Assembly: GCA_019114985.1 (NCBI GenBank)
Contig: DXEM01000001.1
Span: forward strand, 62,001-126,000
Direction: 5' to 3'
Length of the DNA stretch: 64,000 nt
Source: Candidatus Anaerostipes excrementavium
GTDB taxonomy: Bacteria; Bacillota; Clostridia; Lachnospirales; Lachnospiraceae
Each line of letters opens with the position of its first letter. Position 1 is the stretch's first letter. The notes beneath the pieces are model-generated. The model had not been told where the DNA came from, did no database searches, and saw nothing but the letters and a program-made list of their open reading frames with translations. This document shows, piece after piece, positions 42,352 to 49,351 of the stretch. The position numbers and the translations under genes are program-made.

Positions 42352-42732
42352 ATGGAGATTAATTACGAAGCTTTGGGAGAGAGAATCCGCAAATTAAGGA
42401 AACTTAATAACATGACGCAGGAATATGTTGCAGAAAAATTGGAAGTTTCCATACAGCATATTTCAAATATCGAAAATGCGTCTAAGAAGCCATCTCTGGC
42501 TTTGCTGGTAGATCTGGCCGAATTGCTCGGAGTTCGTTTGGATGATCTTCTGGCTGATACTTATCCAAAAGAAAGAACAGGAGATGTTCTGTATGTCGAG
42601 ACAGCGATGCTTTTGGAGCGCTGTAATGCAAAAGAGCGTCGGATTGCTATGGATATGCTGGAATCTCTTGTGGAAAGTCTGATCCGTAATCGGAATCGCG
42701 GAAAAGAAATGGAAAATGAAACGATAGAATAG
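42352..42732 (+). CDS. XRE-family transcriptional regulator
   Basis: A 126-residue protein with a Cro/C1-type helix-turn-helix (about 8-63, IRKLRKLNNMTQEYVAEKLEVS followed by IQHISNIENASKKPSLALLVDLAELLGV) and a short charged C-terminal helix. GGAGAG precedes the start. It stands alone between a long AT-rich gap and a bidirectional terminator shared with tRNA genes. It resembles the XRE gene at 53976-54308 in design (HTH plus short tail) but not closely in sequence. Targets unknown. Confidence 0.87.
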   Translation: MEINYEALGERIRKLRKLNNMTQEYVAEKLEVSIQHISNIENASKKPSLALLVDLAELLGVRLDDLLADTYPKERTGDVLYVETAMLLERCNAKERRIAMDMLESLVESLIRNRNRGKEMENETIE

Positions 42733-42757
42733 AAAAGTTCTTTTTCTGCAAAGAAAA

Positions 42758-42786
42758 AAACCAGCATGTCTATGCTGGTTTCTTTT
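42758..42786. terminator. Bidirectional terminator between XRE gene and tRNA pair
   Basis: AAACCAGCAT (42758-42767), loop GTCT, ATGCTGGTTT (42772-42781). T-run on the + side and A-run upstream, so it also ends the minus-strand tRNA transcript. Confidence 0.85.
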
Positions 42787-42787
42787 A

Positions 42788-42871
42788 TGCCGATGGCGAG
42801 ATTCGAACTCGCACGAGCGTACACCCACTGCGACCTGAACACAGCGCGTCTGCCAATTCCGCCACATCGGC
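42788..42871 (-). tRNA. tRNA-Leu (anticodon CAG)
   Basis: 84 bases. Acceptor stem GCCGATG/CATCGGC, D-loop GAATTGGCAGA, anticodon stem CTGTG/CGCAG with loop TTCAGGT, so anticodon CAG. It has a long variable arm, a T-arm GCGAG-TTCGAAT-CTCGC, and discriminator A. The CCA end is not encoded. It is second in a two-tRNA transcript. Confidence 0.93.
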
Positions 42872-42875
42872 AAAG

Positions 42876-42960
42876 TGCAGTTGAGGGGACTTGAACCCCT
42901 ACCCAGTTAACCCGGACTAGATCCTTAGTCTAGCGCGTATGCCAATTCCGCCACAACTGC
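42876..42960 (-). tRNA. tRNA-Leu (anticodon AAG)
   Basis: 85 bases. Acceptor GCAGTTG/CAACTGC, anticodon stem CTAGA/TCTAG with loop CTAAGGA, so anticodon AAG, which reads CTT and, with inosine-type modification or wobble, CTC. Long class II variable arm, discriminator A, no encoded CCA. First in the transcript; four bases separate it from the next tRNA. Confidence 0.93.
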
Positions 42961-42971
42961 GCAACACAGTT

Positions 42972-43000
42972 ATAATACCATCATCTGCCCTGGCTGTCAA
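42972..43000 (-). promoter_or_regulatory. Promoter of the leucine tRNA pair
   Basis: On the minus strand TTGACA (43000-42995) and TATTAT (42977-42972) with an exact 17-base spacer, 12 bases before the first tRNA. Confidence 0.85.
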
Positions 43001-43092
43001 CAAAAAAATGAAAAAAATTATAAAAACGTTGGATTTTGCCTTTTCATAGCGTATAATGGATGAAAAATAGAGAGAAGGAAAGGATAGACATT

Positions 43093-44001
43093 ATGCTGAT
43101 AGGATCCCACGTGGGTATGAAAGGAAAGGATATGTTTTTAGGTTCTGTAAAAGAAGCGCTTTCTTATGGAGCCAATACGTTTATGGTGTATACAGGGGCG
43201 CCGCAGAATACGAGGCGCAAAAAAATAGAAGAATTGAGGATAGAAGAAGGACAGCAGCTGATGAAGGAAGAAGGAATCGATTGTTTTATCGTACATGCTC
43301 CTTATATCATCAATCTTGCCAATACCGTAAAGAAAGAGACATTTGAACTGGCAGCGGATTTTCTTAAAGTTGAGATTGAAAGAACTGCGGCGATGGGAAG
43401 TGATACGCTTGTGCTGCATCCGGGTTCTCATGTAGGAGCCGGAAGTGAAGCAGGAATTGCGCAGATCATTCGTGGCTTGAATCAGGTTCTGACTGCCGAT
43501 ACTCCGGTAAATATTGCGTTGGAGACGATGGCAGGAAAGGGAAGTGAGGTTGGACGGACATTTGAGGAATTAAAACAAATTTATGAAGGCGTGGATCATC
43601 CGGAAAAACTTCGGGTCTGCTTTGACACGTGTCATGTTAATGACAGCGGATTGGATGTGAAAGATGCATTTGACGAAATCATAGAATCTTTCGATCAGGT
43701 GATCGGCAAGGATCAGATTGCGGTATTTCATATCAATGACAGCAAAAATCCGATGGGAGCCGCAAAGGATCGGCATGAAAATCTGGGATTCGGTGCAATT
43801 GGATTCGAGGCGCTCAATTACATTGTCCATCATAAAGATTTCGAGAATATTCCGAAGATCTTAGAAACACCATATATCAAAGAACCGGATGGGAAGAAAT
43901 CTTATCCTCCGTATCGGTACGAGATTGAGATGCTGCGGCAGGAAAGATTTGACGAGAAGATGAAAGAAAAGATCCTGGAGGAGATGACAGGCGCAAAATG
44001 A
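43093..44001 (+). CDS. nfo: Deoxyribonuclease IV (AP endonuclease Nfo)
   Basis: Cuts DNA at abasic sites in base-excision repair. It is an AP endonuclease 2 TIM barrel of 302 residues with the trinuclear zinc-site motifs [35 protein letters not shown] and [22 protein letters not shown] start at the ATG behind AAGGA, giving [10 protein letters not shown] near the N-terminus; an earlier in-frame ATG lacks support. A deoxyinosine glycosylase gene lies just beyond the next gene. Confidence 0.95.
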   Translation: MLIGSHVGMKGKDMFLGSVKEALSYGANTFMVYTGAPQNTRRKKIEELRIEEGQQLMKEEGIDCFIVHAPYIINLANTVKKETFELAADFLKVEIERTAAMGSDTLVLHPGSHVGAGSEAGIAQIIRGLNQVLTADTPVNIALETMAGKGSEVGRTFEELKQIYEGVDHPEKLRVCFDTCHVNDSGLDVKDAFDEIIESFDQVIGKDQIAVFHINDSKNPMGAAKDRHENLGFGAIGFEALNYIVHHKDFENIPKILETPYIKEPDGKKSYPPYRYEIEMLRQERFDEKMKEKILEEMTGAK

Positions 44002-44017
44002 GAAAGGAGAGCTGAAA

Positions 44018-44692
44018 ATGAAGGTAACGTTTATCGAACATAGTGGTTTTTCTGTGGAAATGGAACATACGGTGCTGCTCTTCGATTATTATAAAGGAGA
44101 AATTCCAAAGTTTCCGGAAGATAAAAAGATTTTTGTATTTGCTTCCCACGGACATGGGGATCATTACAATCCCGTTATATGGAAACTTCGGGAGAAGTAT
44201 CCGAATATAACTTATATTTTGTCGGATGATATTCAGACGAAAGAAGAAGCCATTCAAATGGGAGCCCATGAATCGAAAGAAATTGACGGGATTTTGGTTG
44301 ATACACTGCGTTCTAATGATCTTGGGGTCGCTTTTCTTGTGCGGGCAGAAGGAAAGACCATCTACCATGCAGGAGATCTCAACTGGTGGCATTGGAATGG
44401 GGAACCCGAAGAGGAGAATCTGTATTACAAAAAGACGTTTCAGGAGGAGATAGAGCGTCTGAAAGGAACGAATATCGATGTGGCGTTCCTGCTGCTGGAT
44501 CCTCGTCAGGAAGATAAATACTGCTGGGGAATCAATGATTTCCTGGAAAAGATCCATCCAAAGAAAGTATTTCCAATGCACTGCTTTGGATCGTATCGTA
44601 TCACAAAACATTATCTGCGCTGTAAGGATGGACAGAAATGGAAGGACATCGTATTTGAAATTACGAAGCCTTCCGAAGAATTCCTTTTATGA
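44018..44692 (+). CDS. Metallo-beta-lactamase-fold hydrolase
   Basis: A 224-residue MBL-fold protein. The metal motif is SHGHGDHY with His44, His46, Asp48 and His49; a second ligand set follows (YHAGDLNWWHW, and PMHCFGSY near the end). The pattern resembles UlaG-like or RomA-like small hydrolases. GGAG precedes the start, 16 bases after nfo, so they are co-transcribed. The substrate is unknown. The 3' end overlaps the convergent glycosylase gene by six bases. Confidence 0.85.
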   Translation: MKVTFIEHSGFSVEMEHTVLLFDYYKGEIPKFPEDKKIFVFASHGHGDHYNPVIWKLREKYPNITYILSDDIQTKEEAIQMGAHESKEIDGILVDTLRSNDLGVAFLVRAEGKTIYHAGDLNWWHWNGEPEEENLYYKKTFQEEIERLKGTNIDVAFLLLDPRQEDKYCWGINDFLEKIHPKKVFPMHCFGSYRITKHYLRCKDGQKWKDIVFEITKPSEEFLL

Positions 44693-45172
44693 GGTTTGAA
44701 TGATATTCCAAGAGTCTAAAAGCCGTTCAAGGGAATAAGCCGCGTTGGCAGGACTGGTGGATGGAAGCTTGATGGCGGGACGTTCGGTCAGGGGTTCACA
44801 ATATTTTTTATAAAGTTTGAAGGCGGTGCCTCCGTTCGTATAAATTTGACGAATGGGCGCCGCTTTTAATATGCGCGAAAAATCATTGGGAACTGCGTTC
44901 TTAATACTGCTGTCGCTGGAACCTTGGATATCGCAGGAGGCAATCACATCCCAGACAGCGATATGATTTTTTAGTAAAAACAGTTTTTTCTCATCGATTG
45001 TCTGAGGAATTGGTTCCTGGTACAAGGCAGCAAGAACCTTCCAAAATCGGTTCTGAGGATGATGATAAAAAAACTTGGCTTCCCTGGATTTTACAGAAGG
45101 GAAAGAACCAAGGATCAGGATTTCGGACTGATGATTAAAAATTGGCGGGATTTGATGAATGACATGTTCCAT
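44687..45172 (-). CDS. DNA-deoxyinosine glycosylase (uracil-DNA-glycosylase superfamily)
   Basis: Removes deaminated adenine (hypoxanthine) from DNA; member of the TIGR04274-type group. Of the 161 residues, the superfamily motifs are ILILGSFPSVKSR (motif 1), a NRFWKVLAALY segment typical of Mug/DIG-like enzymes, and LPSTSPANA (motif 2). It converges on nfo and the MBL protein, so glycosylase and AP endonuclease for one repair path are neighbours. Confidence 0.88.
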   Translation of the reverse strand: MEHVIHQIPPIFNHQSEILILGSFPSVKSREAKFFYHHPQNRFWKVLAALYQEPIPQTIDEKKLFLLKNHIAVWDVIASCDIQGSSDSSIKNAVPNDFSRILKAAPIRQIYTNGGTAFKLYKKYCEPLTERPAIKLPSTSPANAAYSLERLLDSWNIIQTS

Positions 45173-45226
45173 AATCGTTTCTCCTTCGAATGATTTTCTT
45201 TATTGTAGCAGATATCTCGCAGAATT

Positions 45227-45291
45227 TGTAGAAACAACGTATGCGCCTATAACATTTTCTGACAAAGAATTCCCTGCAGCTTTTCTATAAT
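45227..45291 (+). promoter_or_regulatory. Candidate Spo0A-dependent promoter of spoIIGA-sigE
   Basis: TATAAT (45286-45291) is preceded by CTGACA (45259-45264) with a 21-base spacer, and by TGTAGAA (45227-45233), one mismatch from the Spo0A box TGTCGAA. The Bacillus spoIIG promoter has the same oversized spacing (22 bases) and needs Spo0A. The -10 box ends seven bases before the ATG. Confidence 0.55.
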
Positions 45292-45297
45292 GACAAT

Positions 45298-46089
45298 ATG
45301 TTTTTGATCATCATATTTCTGAGGCAGTGTCTGGCGCTTGGATTTCTCCTGGCACTGATTGGCACGGCTTTCAAGCAAAAATGTCGGATTAGGCGTATTT
45401 TATCAGCATCGGCTGTTGGAAGCGCCGTGGGGTGCGCAGCCCTTTTTTTGCCCGGAAAAATATTTTGTTTTCTGTTAGCTTTCTGGCTTACGGTAAAAAT
45501 CACATTTGGAGGGAATCGGAAAAGGCAGCTTTATCTTAGCGGATGTCTTGCTGCGGCCGCCGTTTTTTATGGGGGTGTTTGGACAGCGCTGGTTGGGTGG
45601 CTTCCATTTTCTTCCTGGCTCCCCGGATGTCTGTCTGCAGCAGCAGGAATCTGGCTTCTTTACAGATTGGTTTGGAGGGATATAAAGAGACAGAAAGATT
45701 TTCTCTATCAAGTGGAGTTCTCCTGGGCGGGAAAGACAATCCATGTTTGCGGTTTTGCTGACACCGGAAATTTTTTATATGAACCGATTGGCCGTATGCC
45801 GGTCTCTGTCATGGATAAGAGCGTGCTGCAGAAATATTATAAAGGATCTTTAAAAGATCTGATAGAAAAACATGACGAAAACGGAATCCGGATGATCCCT
45901 TATCATTCCGTGGGCAGAAAGCGAGGCGTTATGACGGGAATCATCGTCCGAAATATTCTGATTTCCGGCAAGGAAGGGAAGATCCAGATCGAGAAAGGAG
46001 TCATAGGGATTTCAGAGGAACCATTGTCGGAAAAAGGAGCGTATGAGCTTCTGCTTCATCCGGATTTAATTCAATATGGGAGGTTATAG
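45298..46089 (+). CDS. spoIIGA: Sigma-E processing peptidase SpoIIGA
   Basis: Membrane aspartic peptidase that activates pro-sigma-E in the mother cell. The N-terminal half has about five membrane helices; the C-terminal half carries the catalytic Asp155 in [12 protein letters not shown] and the family segment MIPYHSVGR. The 263 residues are slightly short because the first helix lacks the usual dozen N-terminal residues. No ribosome binding site lies before this ATG, and the -10 box is only seven bases away, so the start may be leaderless. It overlaps the next frame at its 3' end. Confidence 0.9.
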   Translation: MFLIIIFLRQCLALGFLLALIGTAFKQKCRIRRILSASAVGSAVGCAALFLPGKIFCFLLAFWLTVKITFGGNRKRQLYLSGCLAAAAVFYGGVWTALVGWLPFSSWLPGCLSAAAGIWLLYRLVWRDIKRQKDFLYQVEFSWAGKTIHVCGFADTGNFLYEPIGRMPVSVMDKSVLQKYYKGSLKDLIEKHDENGIRMIPYHSVGRKRGVMTGIIVRNILISGKEGKIQIEKGVIGISEEPLSEKGAYELLLHPDLIQYGRL

Positions 46090-46090
46090 T

Positions 46091-46804
46091 GTGCTGAAAC
46101 TGAAACTAGTGAACGGACGAAGGACATTTTTCGCAAAAGGCAACGAGATCCATTACATCGGAGGGGCGGAAATCTTGCCGGCGCCCCTGGAAGCGAAAGA
46201 AGAACAGAAGATGATACATATGCTTGGGACGGCGGATGAACCAGAAGCGCGCGCCATGTTAATTGAGAGAAACTTAAGACTGGTCGTTTATATCGCAAAG
46301 AAATTTGATAATACAGGAATCGGAGTGGAGGATTTGATTTCGATTGGAACCATTGGGCTGATCAAAGCGATCAATACTTTTAATCCAGCCAAAAATATCA
46401 AGCTGGCAACTTATGCGTCCAGATGTATTGAAAATGAGATTTTAATGTATCTGAGACGAAATAATAAGACGCGGATGGAAGTTTCCATCGACGAGCCTTT
46501 AAACGTGGATTGGGACGGCAATGAGCTTTTGCTGTCTGATATTCTTGGAACCGATGAGGATATTATCTATCGGGACTTAGAACATGAAGTTGACCGAAAA
46601 CTTCTGATGAAAGCCATGTTGATTCTTACGGACCGTGAAAAAAGGATCATAGAGCTTCGATTTGGCATCAACCAGAAAAATGGCGAAGAGAAAACGCAGA
46701 AAGAGGTTGCAGATATGATGGGGATTTCTCAATCCTATATCTCCAGATTAGAAAAGAAAATCATCAAACGATTAAAAAAAGAAATGACCAAAATGGGCTG
46801 CTGA
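46091..46804 (+). CDS. sigE: RNA polymerase sporulation sigma factor SigE
   Basis: Mother-cell sigma factor. Regions 2 and 4 are nearly textbook: [50 protein letters not shown], then [19 protein letters not shown]. The N-terminal pro-sequence (about 1-30, with the [11 protein letters not shown] cleavage region) is present. I use the GTG seven bases behind GGGAGG (237 residues); an in-frame ATG 15 bases upstream lies inside spoIIGA before that site. Two genes in one transcript, as in all spore formers. Confidence 0.95.
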   Translation: MLKLKLVNGRRTFFAKGNEIHYIGGAEILPAPLEAKEEQKMIHMLGTADEPEARAMLIERNLRLVVYIAKKFDNTGIGVEDLISIGTIGLIKAINTFNPAKNIKLATYASRCIENEILMYLRRNNKTRMEVSIDEPLNVDWDGNELLLSDILGTDEDIIYRDLEHEVDRKLLMKAMLILTDREKRIIELRFGINQKNGEEKTQKEVADMMGISQSYISRLEKKIIKRLKKEMTKMGC

Positions 46805-46806
46805 CC

Positions 46807-46864
46807 ATAGAAGAGAGAAAAGAGCTGCTGCCGGATTAGGCAATGGCTCTTTTCTCTCTTCTAT
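46807..46864. terminator. Perfect 19-bp inverted repeat ending sigE and hxlR
   Basis: 46807-46825 is the exact reverse complement of 46846-46864, with a 20-base loop. The T-rich and A-rich arms let it act on both strands. Its right arm covers the stop codon of the convergent hxlR gene. Confidence 0.85.
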
Positions 46865-47256
46865 AGCAAAACAGAGCCTTCTTCATTTTTCAAATGAATC
46901 CCATGCATGCTGCAGTTGCTTTCCAATCCTCTTTCTGTCAAATAATATTCTCCCCAGTCAAACATGGAGCGAAGCAGGGGAACCATGCTTTCTCCTAATT
47001 CCGTCAAGGAATATTCGACTTTTGGAGGTACGACCGGATAAACTTTGCGGTGGATCAGCTCGTCATCTTCCAGTTCCCGCAGCTGCTGTGTCAGCATTTT
47101 CGGAGTGGCAGCGGGAATACGGCGTTTTAGTTCGCCAAACCGAAGGGTTTGATTGACCAAATGCCAGAGAATCAAAGATTTATACTTGCCTCCGATTAAT
47201 TCCAGAGTAGTTTCTACCGGACAGAAACAGGATTTGGCTTCTTTCTTGTTTTCCAT
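46861..47256 (-). CDS. HxlR-family transcriptional regulator
   Basis: Winged-helix regulator of 131 residues. The family signature is [22 protein letters not shown] followed by [30 protein letters not shown]. Two extra cysteines precede the conserved one in SCFCPVE, raising the possibility of thiol or Fe-S sensing. AAGGAGG lies before the start. It is divergent from sufC; the shared intergenic region has repeated TATCTTTT elements and a 22-bp palindrome, so it probably controls itself and suf genes. Confidence 0.9.
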   Translation of the reverse strand: MENKKEAKSCFCPVETTLELIGGKYKSLILWHLVNQTLRFGELKRRIPAATPKMLTQQLRELEDDELIHRKVYPVVPPKVEYSLTELGESMVPLLRSMFDWGEYYLTERGLESNCSMHGIHLKNEEGSVLL

Positions 47257-47268
47257 CTGAAACCTCCT

Positions 47269-47297
47269 TAGTATCTTTTGGAAACTAGATATCTTTT
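47269..47297. promoter_or_regulatory. Direct-repeat candidate operator next to hxlR
   Basis: TAGTATCTTTT (47269-47279) and TAGATATCTTTT (47286-47297) are near-identical direct repeats immediately upstream of the hxlR ribosome binding site, a likely site of autoregulation. Confidence 0.5.
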
Positions 47298-47381
47298 AAG
47301 TGCATTCTTGCAATATTGATATTTAGTGATAAAATCATAACATGGAAAGAGGATTTTCGCAAGAAAAGGAAAATAGAAACG

Positions 47382-47403
47382 ATTCAGCCATGCATGGCTG
47401 AAT
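47382..47403. promoter_or_regulatory. 22-bp perfect palindrome upstream of sufC
   Basis: ATTCAGCCATG followed by its exact reverse complement, without a loop, 115 bases before sufC. A loopless palindrome is more typical of a dimeric protein site than of a terminator. Confidence 0.65.
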
Positions 47404-47518
47404 TACAAAAAAAGTGAAAAATCCATAAGCAAAGCCTTTTCTTTCTGGGCTATTTGTAGTAGCATAAAAAGGATTGAATACTAGGAATGATAAGCATCAT
47501 TCTAGAGATGGAGGAAAT

Positions 47519-48256
47519 ATGTTAGAATTAAAGAATATATCATTTACCGTCTCTGATGAGGAAGATAGGGACAAAGAGATTATTAAGGATATCAGTCTGA
47601 CACTGGACGATGATAAATTTATCGCCATCACAGGACCAAACGGCGGAGGAAAGTCTACGTTGGCCAAAATCATCGTAGGAATCGAACAGCCGACATCAGG
47701 GCAGATTATTTGGAACGGAAAAGATATTACCAATCTTAGTATTTCCGAGAGAGCGGATCTCGGAATCAGTTTTGCGTTTCAGCAGCCGGTTCGTTTTAAA
47801 GGAATTACAGTATTTGATTTGATCAAACTGGCGACCGGACATTCCATTACCAGATCGGAAGCATGTGAATATTTATCAGAAGTAGGACTTTGTGCAAAGG
47901 ATTATGTGAACCGCGAAGTGGATGCAAGCCTTTCCGGAGGAGAGATTAAGAGAATTGAGATCGCGACGATCCTTGCCAGAGGAACGAAACTTTCTATTTT
48001 TGATGAGCCGGAAGCCGGAATCGATCTGTGGAGTTTCCAAAATCTGATTCAGGTATTTGAGAAGATGAGGAAAGATATTAAAGGATCGATTCTGATTATT
48101 TCTCATCAGGAAAGAATTCTTAGAATTGCAGATGAGATTATTGTGATTGCGGACGGTGAAGTTTTGGAGCATAAGCAGGCGGAAGAATTCCTTCCGGAAC
48201 TTTTAAATGATGCAGAAGAGCCGGCATGCAGATGTTGGAAGAAGGAGGGATGTTAA
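47519..48256 (+). CDS. sufC: Fe-S cluster assembly ATPase SufC
   Basis: ABC-type ATPase of 245 residues without membrane partner. Walker A GPNGGGKST (39-47), signature LSGGEIKRIEIA and Walker B SIFDEPEAGIDLWS are present; the SufC-like segment GISFAFQQPVRFKGI is also seen. The start is the ATG behind GGAGG. It is followed one base after its stop by a SufB/D-type scaffold gene. The other suf genes (sufS, sufU, sufD) are absent, so this is a minimal SufBC unit. Confidence 0.9.
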   Translation: MLELKNISFTVSDEEDRDKEIIKDISLTLDDDKFIAITGPNGGGKSTLAKIIVGIEQPTSGQIIWNGKDITNLSISERADLGISFAFQQPVRFKGITVFDLIKLATGHSITRSEACEYLSEVGLCAKDYVNREVDASLSGGEIKRIEIATILARGTKLSIFDEPEAGIDLWSFQNLIQVFEKMRKDIKGSILIISHQERILRIADEIIVIADGEVLEHKQAEEFLPELLNDAEEPACRCWKKEGC

Positions 48257-48257
48257 G

Positions 48258-49187
48258 ATGGATTTAAAGATCGACCCGATTCAGATGCACCTGCTGGAGG
48301 AGCTGACAGGTCTCCATGAGATACCGGTAGGGGCTTATAATATCAGATCAAACGGAAAAGGAATCGCTCGCGGAAGTTCTGCCAATATTGAGATTGAACC
48401 GCGGGATGACGGACAGGGAATCAATATTCGGATCAAGCCGGGAACGAAGCATGAGAGTGTGCATATTCCGGTCGTTATGAGTGAGGCAGGACTTACAGAT
48501 GTTGTGTACAATGACTTCTATATTGGAGAAGGCGCAGATGTAACCATCATTGCCGGATGCGGAATCCATAATGGGGGAAATAAGGACAGCCAGCATGATG
48601 GAATTCATCGATTTTTCATCGGTGAGAATGCTAGGATTCGTTATGTGGAGAAACATTACGGAAGCGGAGAGGGAACCGGTGAGAGAATCATGAACCCTCA
48701 GACAATCATCGAGATGGACAAGAATAGTTACATGGAGATGGATACAGCCCAGATCAAAGGAGTGGATTCCACCAAACGTCTGACTACGGCAAAGCTGGAA
48801 GAAGGAGCGACCCTAACAGTTATGGAACGTCTGATGACCCATGGAAAGCAGTATGCAGAGAGTGAATTTGAGGTAGACTTAAACGGAGAAGGATCCGGAG
48901 CGCATATTGTATCCAGATCAGTTGCAAAGGATGCTTCCAATCAGATCTTTATCTCTAAGATTCATGGAAATGCGAAATGTAACGGACATTCTGAGTGTGA
49001 TGCAATCATTGTAGGAGATGCAAAGATCAGTGCGATTCCGGAGATTACAGCAGATTGTTCAGACGCTTCCCTGATTCACGAGGCAGCGATCGGCAAGATT
49101 GCAGGAGAGCAGATTATCAAGTTAATGACCCTTGGTCTGACAGAAGCAGAGGCAGAAGAACAAATTATCAATGGATTTTTAAAATAA
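48258..49187 (+). CDS. sufB: Short SufB/SufD-family Fe-S scaffold protein
   Basis: The 309-residue protein has the SufBD right-handed beta-helix core with the segments IHRFFIGENARIRYVEKHYGSGEG, GHSECDAIIVGDAKISAIPEI and HEAAIGKIAGEQIIKLMTLGL, including the conserved Glu/His/Cys region. It is much shorter than SufB (about 470) or SufD (about 420), like the archaeal and clostridial minimal SufB. AAGGAGG lies in the end of sufC, giving coupled translation. It forms a complex with SufC in known systems. Confidence 0.88.
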   Translation: MDLKIDPIQMHLLEELTGLHEIPVGAYNIRSNGKGIARGSSANIEIEPRDDGQGINIRIKPGTKHESVHIPVVMSEAGLTDVVYNDFYIGEGADVTIIAGCGIHNGGNKDSQHDGIHRFFIGENARIRYVEKHYGSGEGTGERIMNPQTIIEMDKNSYMEMDTAQIKGVDSTKRLTTAKLEEGATLTVMERLMTHGKQYAESEFEVDLNGEGSGAHIVSRSVAKDASNQIFISKIHGNAKCNGHSECDAIIVGDAKISAIPEITADCSDASLIHEAAIGKIAGEQIIKLMTLGLTEAEAEEQIINGFLK

Positions 49188-49200
49188 ACAGAGGATGAAG

Positions 49201-49226
49201 AGGCGCCCAATCATACGGCGCCTTTT
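49201..49226 (+). terminator. Terminator after sufB
   Basis: AGGCGCC (49201-49207) pairs with GGCGCCT (49217-49223), followed by TTT. Short but GC-rich. Confidence 0.7.
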
Positions 49227-49240
49227 CGGGCATCGTAATA

Positions 49241-49275
49241 TAGAAAGAATCCTGCCTTGCTGGATTCTCTGCCTG
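49241..49275 (-). repeat. 35-bp hairpin repeat, copy on minus strand
   Basis: Its reverse complement matches 27893-27927 at 32 of 35 positions. The core GAATCC...GGATTC hairpin is intact. Lies between the sufB terminator and the M16C peptidase gene. Confidence 0.8.
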
Positions 49276-49351
49276 GAATCGAAGTTTTCTATAAAATGAA
49301 ATAAAAAGTTAAAAGACAGGAATCATAATAAGAAAAAGGAGTATCAGCCGA

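Noticed and set aside
42156-42362. 68-residue + strand frame before the XRE gene
   Set aside because: No ribosome binding site, no domain, and it runs into the XRE start in another frame.
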